Assembly: GCF_004217415.1 (NCBI RefSeq)
Contig: NZ_SHLI01000001.1
Location: forward strand, 310,001-374,000
Reading direction: 5' to 3'
Length of the DNA: 64,000 bases
Source: Spiribacter vilamensis
Lineage (GTDB): Bacteria > Pseudomonadota > Gammaproteobacteria > Nitrococcales > Nitrococcaceae
The first letter of the stretch is position 1; every line of letters begins with the position of its first letter. The notes beneath the pieces are model-generated. The model searched no databases. It was not told where the DNA came from and saw only the letters and a program-made list of their open reading frames with translations. Below, in pieces: positions 51,972-59,664 of the stretch. Made by a program: the position numbers and the translations under genes.

Positions 51972-52009
51972 GTCGGTTGTTGTCCTGGCGCTCGTGCTGT
52001 ATCCCGTGA

Positions 52010-52678
52010 TCACCTCAGCGGATCCTGGCGATTAAAGCGCTCCTCGAGGAACCGGCCGTGGGCGGCCAGGTCCTGAGCATTGCCGAGATGAACCTCCTCC
52101 GCGATGGATTCAAGCTCCTCGGCAATGGTGCGTAACTGTTCGACCACCAGATCACGGGGCGTGGCGCCGTCGCGGATTTCGCGCTCGATGGCGAAGCGCC
52201 GGGGCAGTTTGAGATAGCGCTCGAGTGTATCCGGCACGTAGCGGGTGATTGTCGCCCGCAGCGTATAATCGAGCTCTGCGCCTGCCCCCGCCTGGTCCCA
52301 GACAGCAAGCACCGCATCGACACCCGCCACGATCCGGTCGAGCTCTTTTTGTACCGGGGCGGTTACCTGCTCGCGAACGGCACCGACACTCAGTTGCAAT
52401 GCATTGCGGAGCGTTTCCGGATCATCGTCGGCGAGGTGGGGACGTAGCGGATCATCGAGTCCGAGCCAACGCTCGATGAGGCCCGGTCGTGTGGGCCACG
52501 CGAGGCGAATACCGACATAGACCGTGACGGAGACCGCCGCCTCCAGCGCCAGATCCACCGCGGGCAACTGCCAGTGTGGAAAGCCGAGAGAATAGTGGCT
52601 GAGCAGGAAGGCAGCGGCGGCCATCGATCCGGCGGAGAGTTCGCGAAGCCACTCCCGGCCGCTCAGGACGCCACCCAC
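52010..52678 (-). CDS. XpaC-like membrane protein, last gene of the TelA operon
   Basis: This protein of about 222 residues starts at GTG 52678, one base after the ProX stop. Two membrane segments lie at about residues 15-30 and 38-58. The rest is helical, with a segment YVPDTLERYLKLPRRFA and a later LRTIAEELESIAEEVHLGNAQDL. That architecture resembles the XpaC (5-bromo-4-chloroindolyl phosphate hydrolysis protein) family, whose genes occur with TelA-family genes, for example the xpaC-yaaN pair of Bacillus. The similarity is my reading of the pattern, not a search result. Enzymatic activity has not been established for the family as far as I know. Confidence 0.5.
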   Translation of the reverse strand: MGGVLSGREWLRELSAGSMAAAAFLLSHYSLGFPHWQLPAVDLALEAAVSVTVYVGIRLAWPTRPGLIERWLGLDDPLRPHLADDDPETLRNALQLSVGAVREQVTAPVQKELDRIVAGVDAVLAVWDQAGAGAELDYTLRATITRYVPDTLERYLKLPRRFAIEREIRDGATPRDLVVEQLRTIAEELESIAEEVHLGNAQDLAAHGRFLEERFNRQDPLR

Positions 52679-52679
52679 G

Positions 52680-53561
52680 TCACTCGCCTTCAATCCAGCC
52701 GCGGACCCGCTCGGAATGGGTATTGAGCCAGTCACGAATCGCCTGTCGGTGTCCGTTGCGCTGGGCATCGGCCATCAGCGCCTGGAGCTCATCGAGATCG
52801 AAGTCGATACGCTCGATCAGCCCGGCAACCCGGGGATGATCGGCGCTGAAACCGGTGCGAGCCATCGCATGAACCGACTCGACGCTGTCATAGATCCCCC
52901 TGGGGTCTTCGAGGTAGCGGAGATCGTACTCGGCCCATTTCCAGTGCGGCCGCCAGGCCGTCACCACCATGGGTTGATTCTGTTCGATCGCCCTGCCGAG
53001 CCGCTGCGCCATGCGCGGACCACTGCCCTCGCGCAGCTCGAAGCCGTCCAGCCCGTAGGCCTCCATCGCCTCCTCGGTGAGTCCCATCACCCCGGCCGTT
53101 GCACCAATGCCCTCGATGCGATTGTCGAATCGATCCGCATTCGCCGCCAGGTCACCGATGGTCCGGATGGACGGGTCAACGTAGTCCGGGACTGCCAGAC
53201 CCACATCGGCTCCGTTGTAGAGGGTGCCGAGGTCTTCCAGCCGCGCCCCGTAGGCCTCCAGATATCGGGCGTGGGTCTGCGGCTGCCACGACATCAGCAT
53301 CACGTCCAGATCGTCATTGGCGATGGCCTTGTACTGCGCCGACACGTCGGCCAGCGTCAGTTCGGCATCGAGCCCCAGGCGTGTGAGCATGAAGTAAGTC
53401 ATCTTGCTGATTACTTCCGCATCGCTCCAGGCGGTCCAGCCGATACGAATATCCGGTTCACGGGCGTTTGCCGGGGCAATGGCGACCAGAAAGGCCAGAA
53501 AGAGGGCGGCAAAGGCGGCAATGCCCCGCCCGTGGCCGTGCCACTGACGATCAGTTCTCAT
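52680..53561 (-). CDS. Glycine betaine/proline-type periplasmic binding protein (OpuAC/ProX family)
   Basis: This 293-residue protein has a signal peptide of about 33 residues (ending APANA) and then the OpuAC fold starting IRIGWTAWSDAEV. Tryptophans W42 and W45, W92 in LMSWQPQTHARYL, and W203, W207 and W209 in TAWRPHWKWAEYDLRYLEDP are placed like the aromatic cage that binds quaternary amines. ATG 53561 has GGAGGA 5 bp upstream and overlaps the VWA gene by 11 bp. No ProV or ProW is present. Its position inside a TelA/VWA operon suggests ligand sensing. Confidence 0.85.
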   Translation of the reverse strand: MRTDRQWHGHGRGIAAFAALFLAFLVAIAPANAREPDIRIGWTAWSDAEVISKMTYFMLTRLGLDAELTLADVSAQYKAIANDDLDVMLMSWQPQTHARYLEAYGARLEDLGTLYNGADVGLAVPDYVDPSIRTIGDLAANADRFDNRIEGIGATAGVMGLTEEAMEAYGLDGFELREGSGPRMAQRLGRAIEQNQPMVVTAWRPHWKWAEYDLRYLEDPRGIYDSVESVHAMARTGFSADHPRVAGLIERIDFDLDELQALMADAQRNGHRQAIRDWLNTHSERVRGWIEGE

Positions 53562-54318
53562 GGAAATCCTCCAGGGGTTCGAACGCCGTGGACTCTGCCA
53601 GGACACGGGAGAGCCCCTGCGCCAGTTCCGCGGGATTGTTCGCTGACTGGTAATTAACCCAGCCGGGCCGACGCAGGGCACTGTCGTCGATGCAGAACCC
53701 GATCGTATGCAGTTCCACCGGGTTGGCCGGGTTGGTGACGATGGTTTCGATGATGGGAGCCGGATCCTCGCCGGAGGAGTGAGCGCCATCGGTGACAACG
53801 ATCAGTTGATAGCGCCCGTACCCGAGCTGGCGTCGGCCCTGCGCCGCCAACAGCTCGTGGGCCTCCTGCAGCGACGAGCGCAGCGGCGTCCCGCCACCCG
53901 GTCGAGTCGTGCCGACAGCGCGCCGAAAGGCCTCGCGATTACCTGTCCCGGGCGATACGGCCACCTCCACGCCAGCGGCGTCGAATGTCACCAGCCCGAG
54001 GTTGGCATCGTCCGGTACCGACTCGATCCAGCGCCCCATCGCGACACGCGCGGCGGCCGCCTTGTCGCGATGCTCGCCGGCGCAGCGGCTTTCCGCCATC
54101 GAGCCGGACATGTCCAGCACCACGGCAATATTGACGCGCCCGGGGTTGATGTCGAGATCGGCCTCCGTTGCCGGTGCTTCGTTCCGGGGTGGCCACTGCT
54201 GCTCGGTAATCGCCGACCAGCCCATCTCCGATGGTGTGGGAGCGGGTTCCGGCGTATCCGGTTGATCACTGCAGGCGGCGATCAACAGCACGACGGGTAC
54301 AAGCAATATGCGGGTCAT
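53551..54318 (-). CDS. Von Willebrand factor A domain lipoprotein
   Basis: This 255-residue protein starts at ATG 54318 with a lipoprotein signal (VVLLIAAC, lipidated Cys16). The residue after the Cys is Ser, which favours the outer membrane. The VWA domain begins near residue 58 and has a complete metal-ion-dependent adhesion site: DMSGSM, the Thr in GGGTPLRSSL, and the Asp in IVVTDGAHSSGED. Such domains bind protein partners through a divalent metal. The upstream gene ends 14 bp before it, and its end overlaps the ProX start. Confidence 0.85.
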   Translation of the reverse strand: MTRILLVPVVLLIAACSDQPDTPEPAPTPSEMGWSAITEQQWPPRNEAPATEADLDINPGRVNIAVVLDMSGSMAESRCAGEHRDKAAAARVAMGRWIESVPDDANLGLVTFDAAGVEVAVSPGTGNREAFRRAVGTTRPGGGTPLRSSLQEAHELLAAQGRRQLGYGRYQLIVVTDGAHSSGEDPAPIIETIVTNPANPVELHTIGFCIDDSALRRPGWVNYQSANNPAELAQGLSRVLAESTAFEPLEDFHEN

Positions 54319-54332
54319 CGCCTGTGCCTCAC

Positions 54333-56048
54333 TTACCACGAGTTGGGCGGCGAGAAGCTCGAGCTCTCGGCCTCGACCTGCACGGCACGGAAGACGACCC
54401 GCATGTTCGATCGCCACTCCGCCTCCGTCTCTGGTGGGCAGGGATCGCCCCCGCAAATCCCGGTCCGCGGATCGGAAAAGCCCAGGCCCTCGGTGACGAA
54501 CTGCGAGGCATCCAGACTGACGTCCTGCTGTTCGGCATAGTCGATAATCTGATCGCGCACCGAAACGGCGCGATTGCGGCTGAGATTGCGTGCAGACTGC
54601 CGGATCGAGCGCAGCGTACTCAGATCCGCGCCGTTTTCCTTGCGCCGCAGGTAGGCGAGGGGGTCGGCATGCCCTTCCACGGTAAAGACCGCGCCGCCGT
54701 ATTCGGTCGCCGCCTCGGCGATCGTCGCGAACTCCTCCCGGTACTCGTCGATGGGGAACGTGGACTGGTTGGGCTCGAACTGGATGCGGAACTCCGCGAT
54801 TGTGCGGGCCTCCAGATCGCCGGCGTCACGCTGCTCGCTGACCATGCGCGTTGCGGCATCCCGATTGAAGGAGGGCAGGGAGACGCGGCGCTTGTCGAAA
54901 ACGCCCTCCGCCAGGGCGCTGTAGTCGTAGTTGGCCAGACGCACGGAGCGCGCGGTATCCAGCACGCCCAGCGGGACCAGGGTATTGGCGAGCCGGTTGT
55001 TCACCGCCGCAAACGCCCGCGGATGATCGTCGCTGGACCAGTCGCTGTTGCCCTGCATGCCGACGGTTTGCACCCGGCGCCACAGATCGGCGGCTTCATC
55101 CGCCACGGCCGGGTCGCCGAGGAGCTGGCCGGCGACCGCCTCCCAGTCAACGATCAGCTTTTTGACGTCCTCGCGCACCTGTTCCTCGGCGCGGAGCAGG
55201 CCGGTGATGAAGCGTTTGAGTTGCTCCCGGTTGGCCTCGAGATAATCGGCCCGCACCACGTAGACCTCGGACATCGCGCGGCTGGCGGCCTGGGTCGAAA
55301 ACCGGATTTCCGCGCCGCGCACCGACCCCTCCGCGCCGGTGCCTGTCTCTCCGCCGCTGGTCAGCACGTCCGCGTCGGGCCGAGTGACCAGCGCGGCATC
55401 GATCGTGTCATCGGCGTAGAAACGCGCCCCGGGTGTGTCGCCGTCGAGCCCCACCTGGTCATCGGTGTAGACCAGCTCCGGATCGGTCCAGGATACGTTC
55501 GCATCCTCTGCCCGGTTTTTCGCCGCCTCGATCGTGCTCACCAGCAGGTCGAGCTGGGGGGCATACGACTGCAGCGCGATCGTGGCGCCCGAGAGATCGG
55601 CCAGCGAATCGACGCTGTCCCGCGTGACCAGCGCATCCGCCCCGCTCGAGTAGCCGTGCTGGTAGATCGCCACCATTTCGGTGCGTGGATCGTCACCGGT
55701 CAGCGCGCCTGCGAGCAGCATCTGGGCCTGGGTGAGGCGCATGACGGGTGTCTCGCAGCGCAGATAGGCGGCGAGCTGTTGATCCAGATCGTTTTCCAGC
55801 GCGAGGTCGACTTCCACATCCTGCTCGGCGAACGGACTGTTGCCGGCGGTTTCCTGCGCATAGCCATTGGCGTAGAGCGGGACCAGGTCGAGGCCGGACG
55901 TGCGCAGCGGCACGTTGAGCGTGTCGCTGGCGCTGCAGTCGCGGATCGCCACATCAACCGCCTGCCGGAGGGATTCCGTGTCGCCGGCATGCACCGTGCC
56001 CGCAAGCATCAGCGTAGCGCCCAGTGCGATAAACGATTTCCTGACCAT
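54333..56048 (-). CDS. Periplasmic substrate-binding domain fused to an OmpA-type peptidoglycan-binding domain
   Basis: This 571-residue protein is exported by a signal peptide (MVRKSFIALG... ending VHAGD). Residues about 25-400 resemble a family of solute-binding proteins (PstS/NMT1-like) with SLADLSGATIALQSYAPQLDL and DAALVTRPDADVL. From about residue 418 an OmpA C-terminal domain follows (FEPNQSTFPIDEYREEF, EGHADP, LSRNRAVSVRDQI), with the peptidoglycan-binding Asp and Arg retained. ATG 56048 follows CGGAG. A binding domain tied to the cell wall cannot shuttle to a transporter freely, so a sensing or scaffold role is inferred. Confidence 0.78.
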   Translation of the reverse strand: MVRKSFIALGATLMLAGTVHAGDTESLRQAVDVAIRDCSASDTLNVPLRTSGLDLVPLYANGYAQETAGNSPFAEQDVEVDLALENDLDQQLAAYLRCETPVMRLTQAQMLLAGALTGDDPRTEMVAIYQHGYSSGADALVTRDSVDSLADLSGATIALQSYAPQLDLLVSTIEAAKNRAEDANVSWTDPELVYTDDQVGLDGDTPGARFYADDTIDAALVTRPDADVLTSGGETGTGAEGSVRGAEIRFSTQAASRAMSEVYVVRADYLEANREQLKRFITGLLRAEEQVREDVKKLIVDWEAVAGQLLGDPAVADEAADLWRRVQTVGMQGNSDWSSDDHPRAFAAVNNRLANTLVPLGVLDTARSVRLANYDYSALAEGVFDKRRVSLPSFNRDAATRMVSEQRDAGDLEARTIAEFRIQFEPNQSTFPIDEYREEFATIAEAATEYGGAVFTVEGHADPLAYLRRKENGADLSTLRSIRQSARNLSRNRAVSVRDQIIDYAEQQDVSLDASQFVTEGLGFSDPRTGICGGDPCPPETEAEWRSNMRVVFRAVQVEAESSSFSPPNSW

Positions 56049-56071
56049 GTACCACTCCGATCCCTTGCGTT

Positions 56072-56503
56072 TCACTGCAGTTGCAACCTCACCTCAGTGC
56101 GTCTGAGTCGGTCGCGGTAGGCACGATCCGTCTCATCGGCCTGCCTTTCAAGCGGCTCTTTACCGCCAACCGAATGCGTCGTGATGCGCTCGGGCTCGAT
56201 GCCCGATGCTTGCAGCGCATCGCGAACCGTTCGAGCGCGGCGTTCACCCAGTGCGTAGTTGGCTTCAGCCTCGCCCCGGGTGCCGGTATGTCCGACGAGA
56301 CTCGCCCGGTAGCCTGACTGTCGATCCATGGTGGCCGCGACCCGCTCGACGGTTCGCTCACCAGCGGCCGTTAGTGACGTACCGCGCTCGAATCCCACGG
56401 TATAGGTGCGCGGTGCATGATCGCGACCGATCCAGTCCAGTGTCAGGGCGGCGGCAATGGCGACCGCCAGCAGGGTCAGGCCGACGTAGCGTTTCGGATC
56501 CAC
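56072..56503 (-). CDS. Small membrane-anchored OmpA-like protein
   Basis: This 143-residue protein has one N-terminal membrane helix (about residues 6-25) and an OmpA-like domain: FERGTSLTAAGERTVERVA, VGHTGTRGEAEANYALGERRARTVRDAL. The Asp that normally follows GHT and binds peptidoglycan is Gly here, while the later Arg is present, so cell-wall binding may be weakened. It starts 6 bp after the TelA stop and ends 23 bp before the fusion protein. Confidence 0.78.
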   Translation of the reverse strand: MDPKRYVGLTLLAVAIAAALTLDWIGRDHAPRTYTVGFERGTSLTAAGERTVERVAATMDRQSGYRASLVGHTGTRGEAEANYALGERRARTVRDALQASGIEPERITTHSVGGKEPLERQADETDRAYRDRLRRTEVRLQLQ

Positions 56504-56509
56504 CGCCGA

Positions 56510-57721
56510 TCAGAGCTCCAGCCCGCTGGCGGGTCGACTGGCACTGTCCGACTCGAGGGCATCCTGCGCCTCTTCCTGCTGGACACGATCCATTCGCTCG
56601 CGGGCCTTGCCGATCTGCCCGTCGAGGGTGTCCACGGTCTGTTTCATGCTCTCGAGCGCCCGGCTCTTGTAATCGGACATCTCGTCCATGGTCGCGTAGA
56701 TATTCGAGAACGCATTCTCGAGTTTGTCGAGCTCGATGGTCGAGTCGGCGGCCTGCTCGTGGATCTGCGCCGACTGATCGCGCATCAACTCACTGGTGCC
56801 CTGGATCACGTCGCCGGTCGTCTCATTGAGGGCCTTGATCTGCTCGAGGACGAGGCGCTGGTTGGTCAGTGCCTGCGCGACGATCGTCGCGGTGCGCAGC
56901 GCCGAAATCGTCACACTGGTGGCGCGTTCGACGCCCTTGATCAGTTCGAGGTTGTTCTTGCGGATCATGTCCAGCGCCATATAGCCCTGCACGGAGACCG
57001 CCAGCTGGCTCTGCAGGTCCTGCACCTTCTGCCGGGCGTAGAACAGGAGCTCCTCGCGAACCGCACGCGCCTTGTGCTCGCTATGCTTCTCGATTTCGGC
57101 GATACGCTGCTCCAGTCCGGCGTCGATCTGCCGGCCCAGGTAGACATACTCCTCGAGCGTCTGCATCAGCCCCCAGAGATTGCGTTTCTCCTCATCGATG
57201 GAGGCGTTATCGCGCTGGAGTTCGTCGCGCCCCTGGTAGAGCGACTGAATGATTGCATCGATATGGGACTGCGCCGACTGATACTCGCGGAAGTAGTCGT
57301 TCAGCTTGTTGCCCCAGGGGATGAAGCCGAGTAGCTTTTTGGGCTCGAACAGGTTGCCGCGCCGCGAGGGATCGAGCTCTTCGACGGTGCTGCGCAGCTC
57401 CAGGAGCGATTTGGAGACATCGCTCTCGCCAGACAGCGCGCCCTGATCCATCGACTTGACCGGTTTGTCGAGCAGCCGGTTGGAGACATTGGCGGCGTCG
57501 CGCATGGATGCGTTGCCCATCTGATGGGCGCTGCGTACCGCTTCCCTGAAGTCGTCGCTCTCCGGGTCGGATTCCACCACCCGCGTGACAAAGGCCGTCG
57601 CCTGCTCGGCCAGTTTGTCCTGGCGTTCCGCGGGCAGCGGCACCTTGCGCTCCGCCTCCTCGGGCTCGACGGCGGGTGCCGGCTCGGGTGGCTGGAGCGC
57701 CTGATCGGCGGAAGTGCTCAT
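56510..57721 (-). CDS. TelA/KlaA family protein (toxic anion resistance PF05816 type)
   Basis: This 403-residue cytoplasmic coiled-coil protein resembles the TelA family. Hallmarks are the Pro/Glu-rich start, FIPWGNKLNDYFREYQSAQSHIDAIIQSLYQGRDELQRDN in the middle, and DMIRKNNLELIKGVERATSVTISALRTATIVAQALTNQ toward the end. Family members are linked to tellurite and other envelope or chemical stresses, but the mechanism is unknown. It is the first gene of a six-gene operon, and its neighbours span membrane, periplasm and outer membrane. Confidence 0.88.
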   Translation of the reverse strand: MSTSADQALQPPEPAPAVEPEEAERKVPLPAERQDKLAEQATAFVTRVVESDPESDDFREAVRSAHQMGNASMRDAANVSNRLLDKPVKSMDQGALSGESDVSKSLLELRSTVEELDPSRRGNLFEPKKLLGFIPWGNKLNDYFREYQSAQSHIDAIIQSLYQGRDELQRDNASIDEEKRNLWGLMQTLEEYVYLGRQIDAGLEQRIAEIEKHSEHKARAVREELLFYARQKVQDLQSQLAVSVQGYMALDMIRKNNLELIKGVERATSVTISALRTATIVAQALTNQRLVLEQIKALNETTGDVIQGTSELMRDQSAQIHEQAADSTIELDKLENAFSNIYATMDEMSDYKSRALESMKQTVDTLDGQIGKARERMDRVQQEEAQDALESDSASRPASGLEL

Positions 57722-57826
57722 GATTCAAATCCTCTTGTCACTGCCAGGGCGGACAAGCCGTCGCTCCGGCTAAACCGTCATCGTAGCGGGAGACTGGCGT
57801 CATGGCGAGGAGGGAAGGCGCGGCTG

Positions 57827-59071
57827 CTAGACAACCAGGGGCGCCGTAAACGGCTCGACCTCAACGATTTCACCGGCCTCGACATCGCCACGCTCGACGG
57901 GCAGGACGATAAAGCAGTCGGCCTCGCTCATGGATCGCAGGACCCCCGAGCCCTGGTGCCCCGCGCTGACCACCTCGAGCGTGCCGTCGGCGCCCTCGAC
58001 GAGGCGTCCCCGCTGGAAATCCTGGCGGCCGGGTTTTTTCCCCAGTGCGCTGCGGGTGGTCACGCTCAGGCGTCGAGCGGGGCGAGGGGCTTCCCCCGCC
58101 AGCCGGCGCAGGGCAGGCGTGGCGACCTGAGTAAACGTGGTCATCACCGAGACCGGGTTACCGGGCAGCCCGAAGTACCAGGCAGTGCCGAATCGCCCGA
58201 CGGTGACGGGCCGCCCCGGCTTCATGGCGATGCTCCGGAAGCGTAGTTCGCCGTGGCGCTCCAGCAGTGTCGGCAGATGGTCGGTATCGCCGACCGAGAC
58301 ACCGCCCGAGGTGACGATCGCGTCCGCCTCGTGAGCGGCCTGCGCAAGCGCGCCCGCGAGGGTGTCCGGCTCGTCTTTGACAACGCCCAGATCGAGAACC
58401 TCGACACCCAGGTTGGTGAGCATGCCGTAGAGGCTGTAGCGGTTGCTGTCATAGATGTCCCCCGGCCCGAGCGGCTCACCGACCCCGCGCAGCTCGTCCC
58501 CGGTGGAGAAAAACGCCACTCGGAGCGGGCGTCTTACCTCCAGCTCGGCGCGGCCGGTGGAGGCGATCACACCCAGGTCGGCCGCGGTCAACCGGCGCCC
58601 GGGGTCGAGAATGCGATCACCGGCCTGTAGGTCCTCGCCCGCGCGTCGAATGTTATTGCCGGCCGCGGGCCACTGGGTGGGGGTGATGACGTCGCCATCG
58701 ATGGTCACCCGCTCCTGCATGACCACGGCATCGGCGTCGGGCGGCACGACGGCACCGGTCATGATGCGCACGCACTCGCCCGGGCCGATTTCGCCCGGGT
58801 AGGGATGCCCGGCGGCGGCCGTGCCCACAATGCCGAGCCGGACATGGCCGGCATCGGCATGGCGCAGTGCATAGCCGTCAACGGCCGAGTTGTCATGCGC
58901 CGGCACCGAAACCGGCGTGCTCAAGGGTTCGGCCAGGATCTGACCCAGTGCAGCGCGCAGGGCAACACGGCGGTATCCGGTGATGGGCTCGATCGCCGTA
59001 ACCAGATCGTGGAGGGCTGCTGCCAGTGAGCGGTCCGATCCGTGGGGGTCACCATGAGTGGCGTCCGTCAT
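57827..59071 (-). CDS. moeA: Molybdopterin molybdenumtransferase MoeA
   Basis: This 414-residue enzyme inserts molybdate into adenylylated molybdopterin. MoeA motifs are clear: VPAHDNSAVDGYALR, RIMTGAVVPPDADAVVMQE, VAFFSTGDEL, DSNRYSLYGML, IVTSGGVSVGDTD and FGLPGNPVSVM. Its ATG overlaps the mobA stop by 4 bp (ATGA), so it ends a yqeC-mobA-moeA operon. Confidence 0.94.
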   Translation of the reverse strand: MTDATHGDPHGSDRSLAAALHDLVTAIEPITGYRRVALRAALGQILAEPLSTPVSVPAHDNSAVDGYALRHADAGHVRLGIVGTAAAGHPYPGEIGPGECVRIMTGAVVPPDADAVVMQERVTIDGDVITPTQWPAAGNNIRRAGEDLQAGDRILDPGRRLTAADLGVIASTGRAELEVRRPLRVAFFSTGDELRGVGEPLGPGDIYDSNRYSLYGMLTNLGVEVLDLGVVKDEPDTLAGALAQAAHEADAIVTSGGVSVGDTDHLPTLLERHGELRFRSIAMKPGRPVTVGRFGTAWYFGLPGNPVSVMTTFTQVATPALRRLAGEAPRPARRLSVTTRSALGKKPGRQDFQRGRLVEGADGTLEVVSAGHQGSGVLRSMSEADCFIVLPVERGDVEAGEIVEVEPFTAPLVV

Positions 59072-59664
59072 CTCGCTTCCTTTTGCCAGCCGAGCAGTCG
59101 TGCCTCCATCCGGGCGTGCTGCTCAGGTGTATTGACGTTGTCGAATGCGTCCCGGTGGTTGGAGAAGTCAACAGTTGCCGTATCGATGGCCGCGTACCAG
59201 TCATGCATTCGTCGCCCGCCACGGGCCAGGAATGTCTCGAGCCGATCGGCCGCCGAGGCCCTCAGCATGGCATGGGCGGGTTGCAGGCGTTGACCATCGT
59301 GGGCTACCGCTGCCTCGGCGCCGTTGATCCCGTCCGCCAGGCGCTGGATCAGCACGGCCGGGACACGGGGTGTGTCGCAGGGCATCGTCACCAGCCACTC
59401 GCTGCGGCACCCGATCAGCCCGGCGGCGATGCCGGCCAGCGGGCCGGCGGCCCCGGTGACGTGGTCAGTGATGACCGGGTAGCCGAGCGCCTCGTAGGCC
59501 TCGATGTTGCGATTGGCGTTGATGATGACGGCGTCGGCTTGAGAATCAATAGCCTCGATCACCCAGCTGATCATCGGCCGGCCGGCAAGGGGGATCAGCC
59601 CCTTGTCCTGGCCCCCCATGCGGGTCGCCAGACCGCCGGCGAGGATCATCGCGGTCACGGTCAT
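59068..59664 (-). CDS. mobA: Molybdenum cofactor guanylyltransferase MobA
   Basis: This 198-residue enzyme attaches GMP to the molybdenum cofactor, giving the MGD form used by DMSO-reductase-family enzymes. The nucleotide-binding start MILAGGLATRMGGQDKGLIPLAG is canonical, and the metal Asp lies in VTMPCDTP. A bis-MGD enzyme of exactly this type appears to begin at 63971. Both ends overlap neighbours by 4 bp. Confidence 0.94.
   Translation of the reverse strand: MTVTAMILAGGLATRMGGQDKGLIPLAGRPMISWVIEAIDSQADAVIINANRNIEAYEALGYPVITDHVTGAAGPLAGIAAGLIGCRSEWLVTMPCDTPRVPAVLIQRLADGINGAEAAVAHDGQRLQPAHAMLRASAADRLETFLARGGRRMHDWYAAIDTATVDFSNHRDAFDNVNTPEQHARMEARLLGWQKEAR

Noticed and set aside
54231-56120. 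629-codon open frame opposite the binding-protein/OmpA gene
   Set aside because: No signal peptide, motif or binding site; the minus-strand genes in the same region have clear domains and ribosome sites.
52010-57721. Reading the TelA locus as a plain glycine betaine importer
   Set aside because: No permease or ATPase gene is present, and TelA, VWA and OmpA proteins are not parts of such importers.
57722-57826. Promoter for the TelA operon
   Set aside because: The 105 bp before TelA must hold it unless moeA reads through, but no hexamer pair with proper spacing was convincing.
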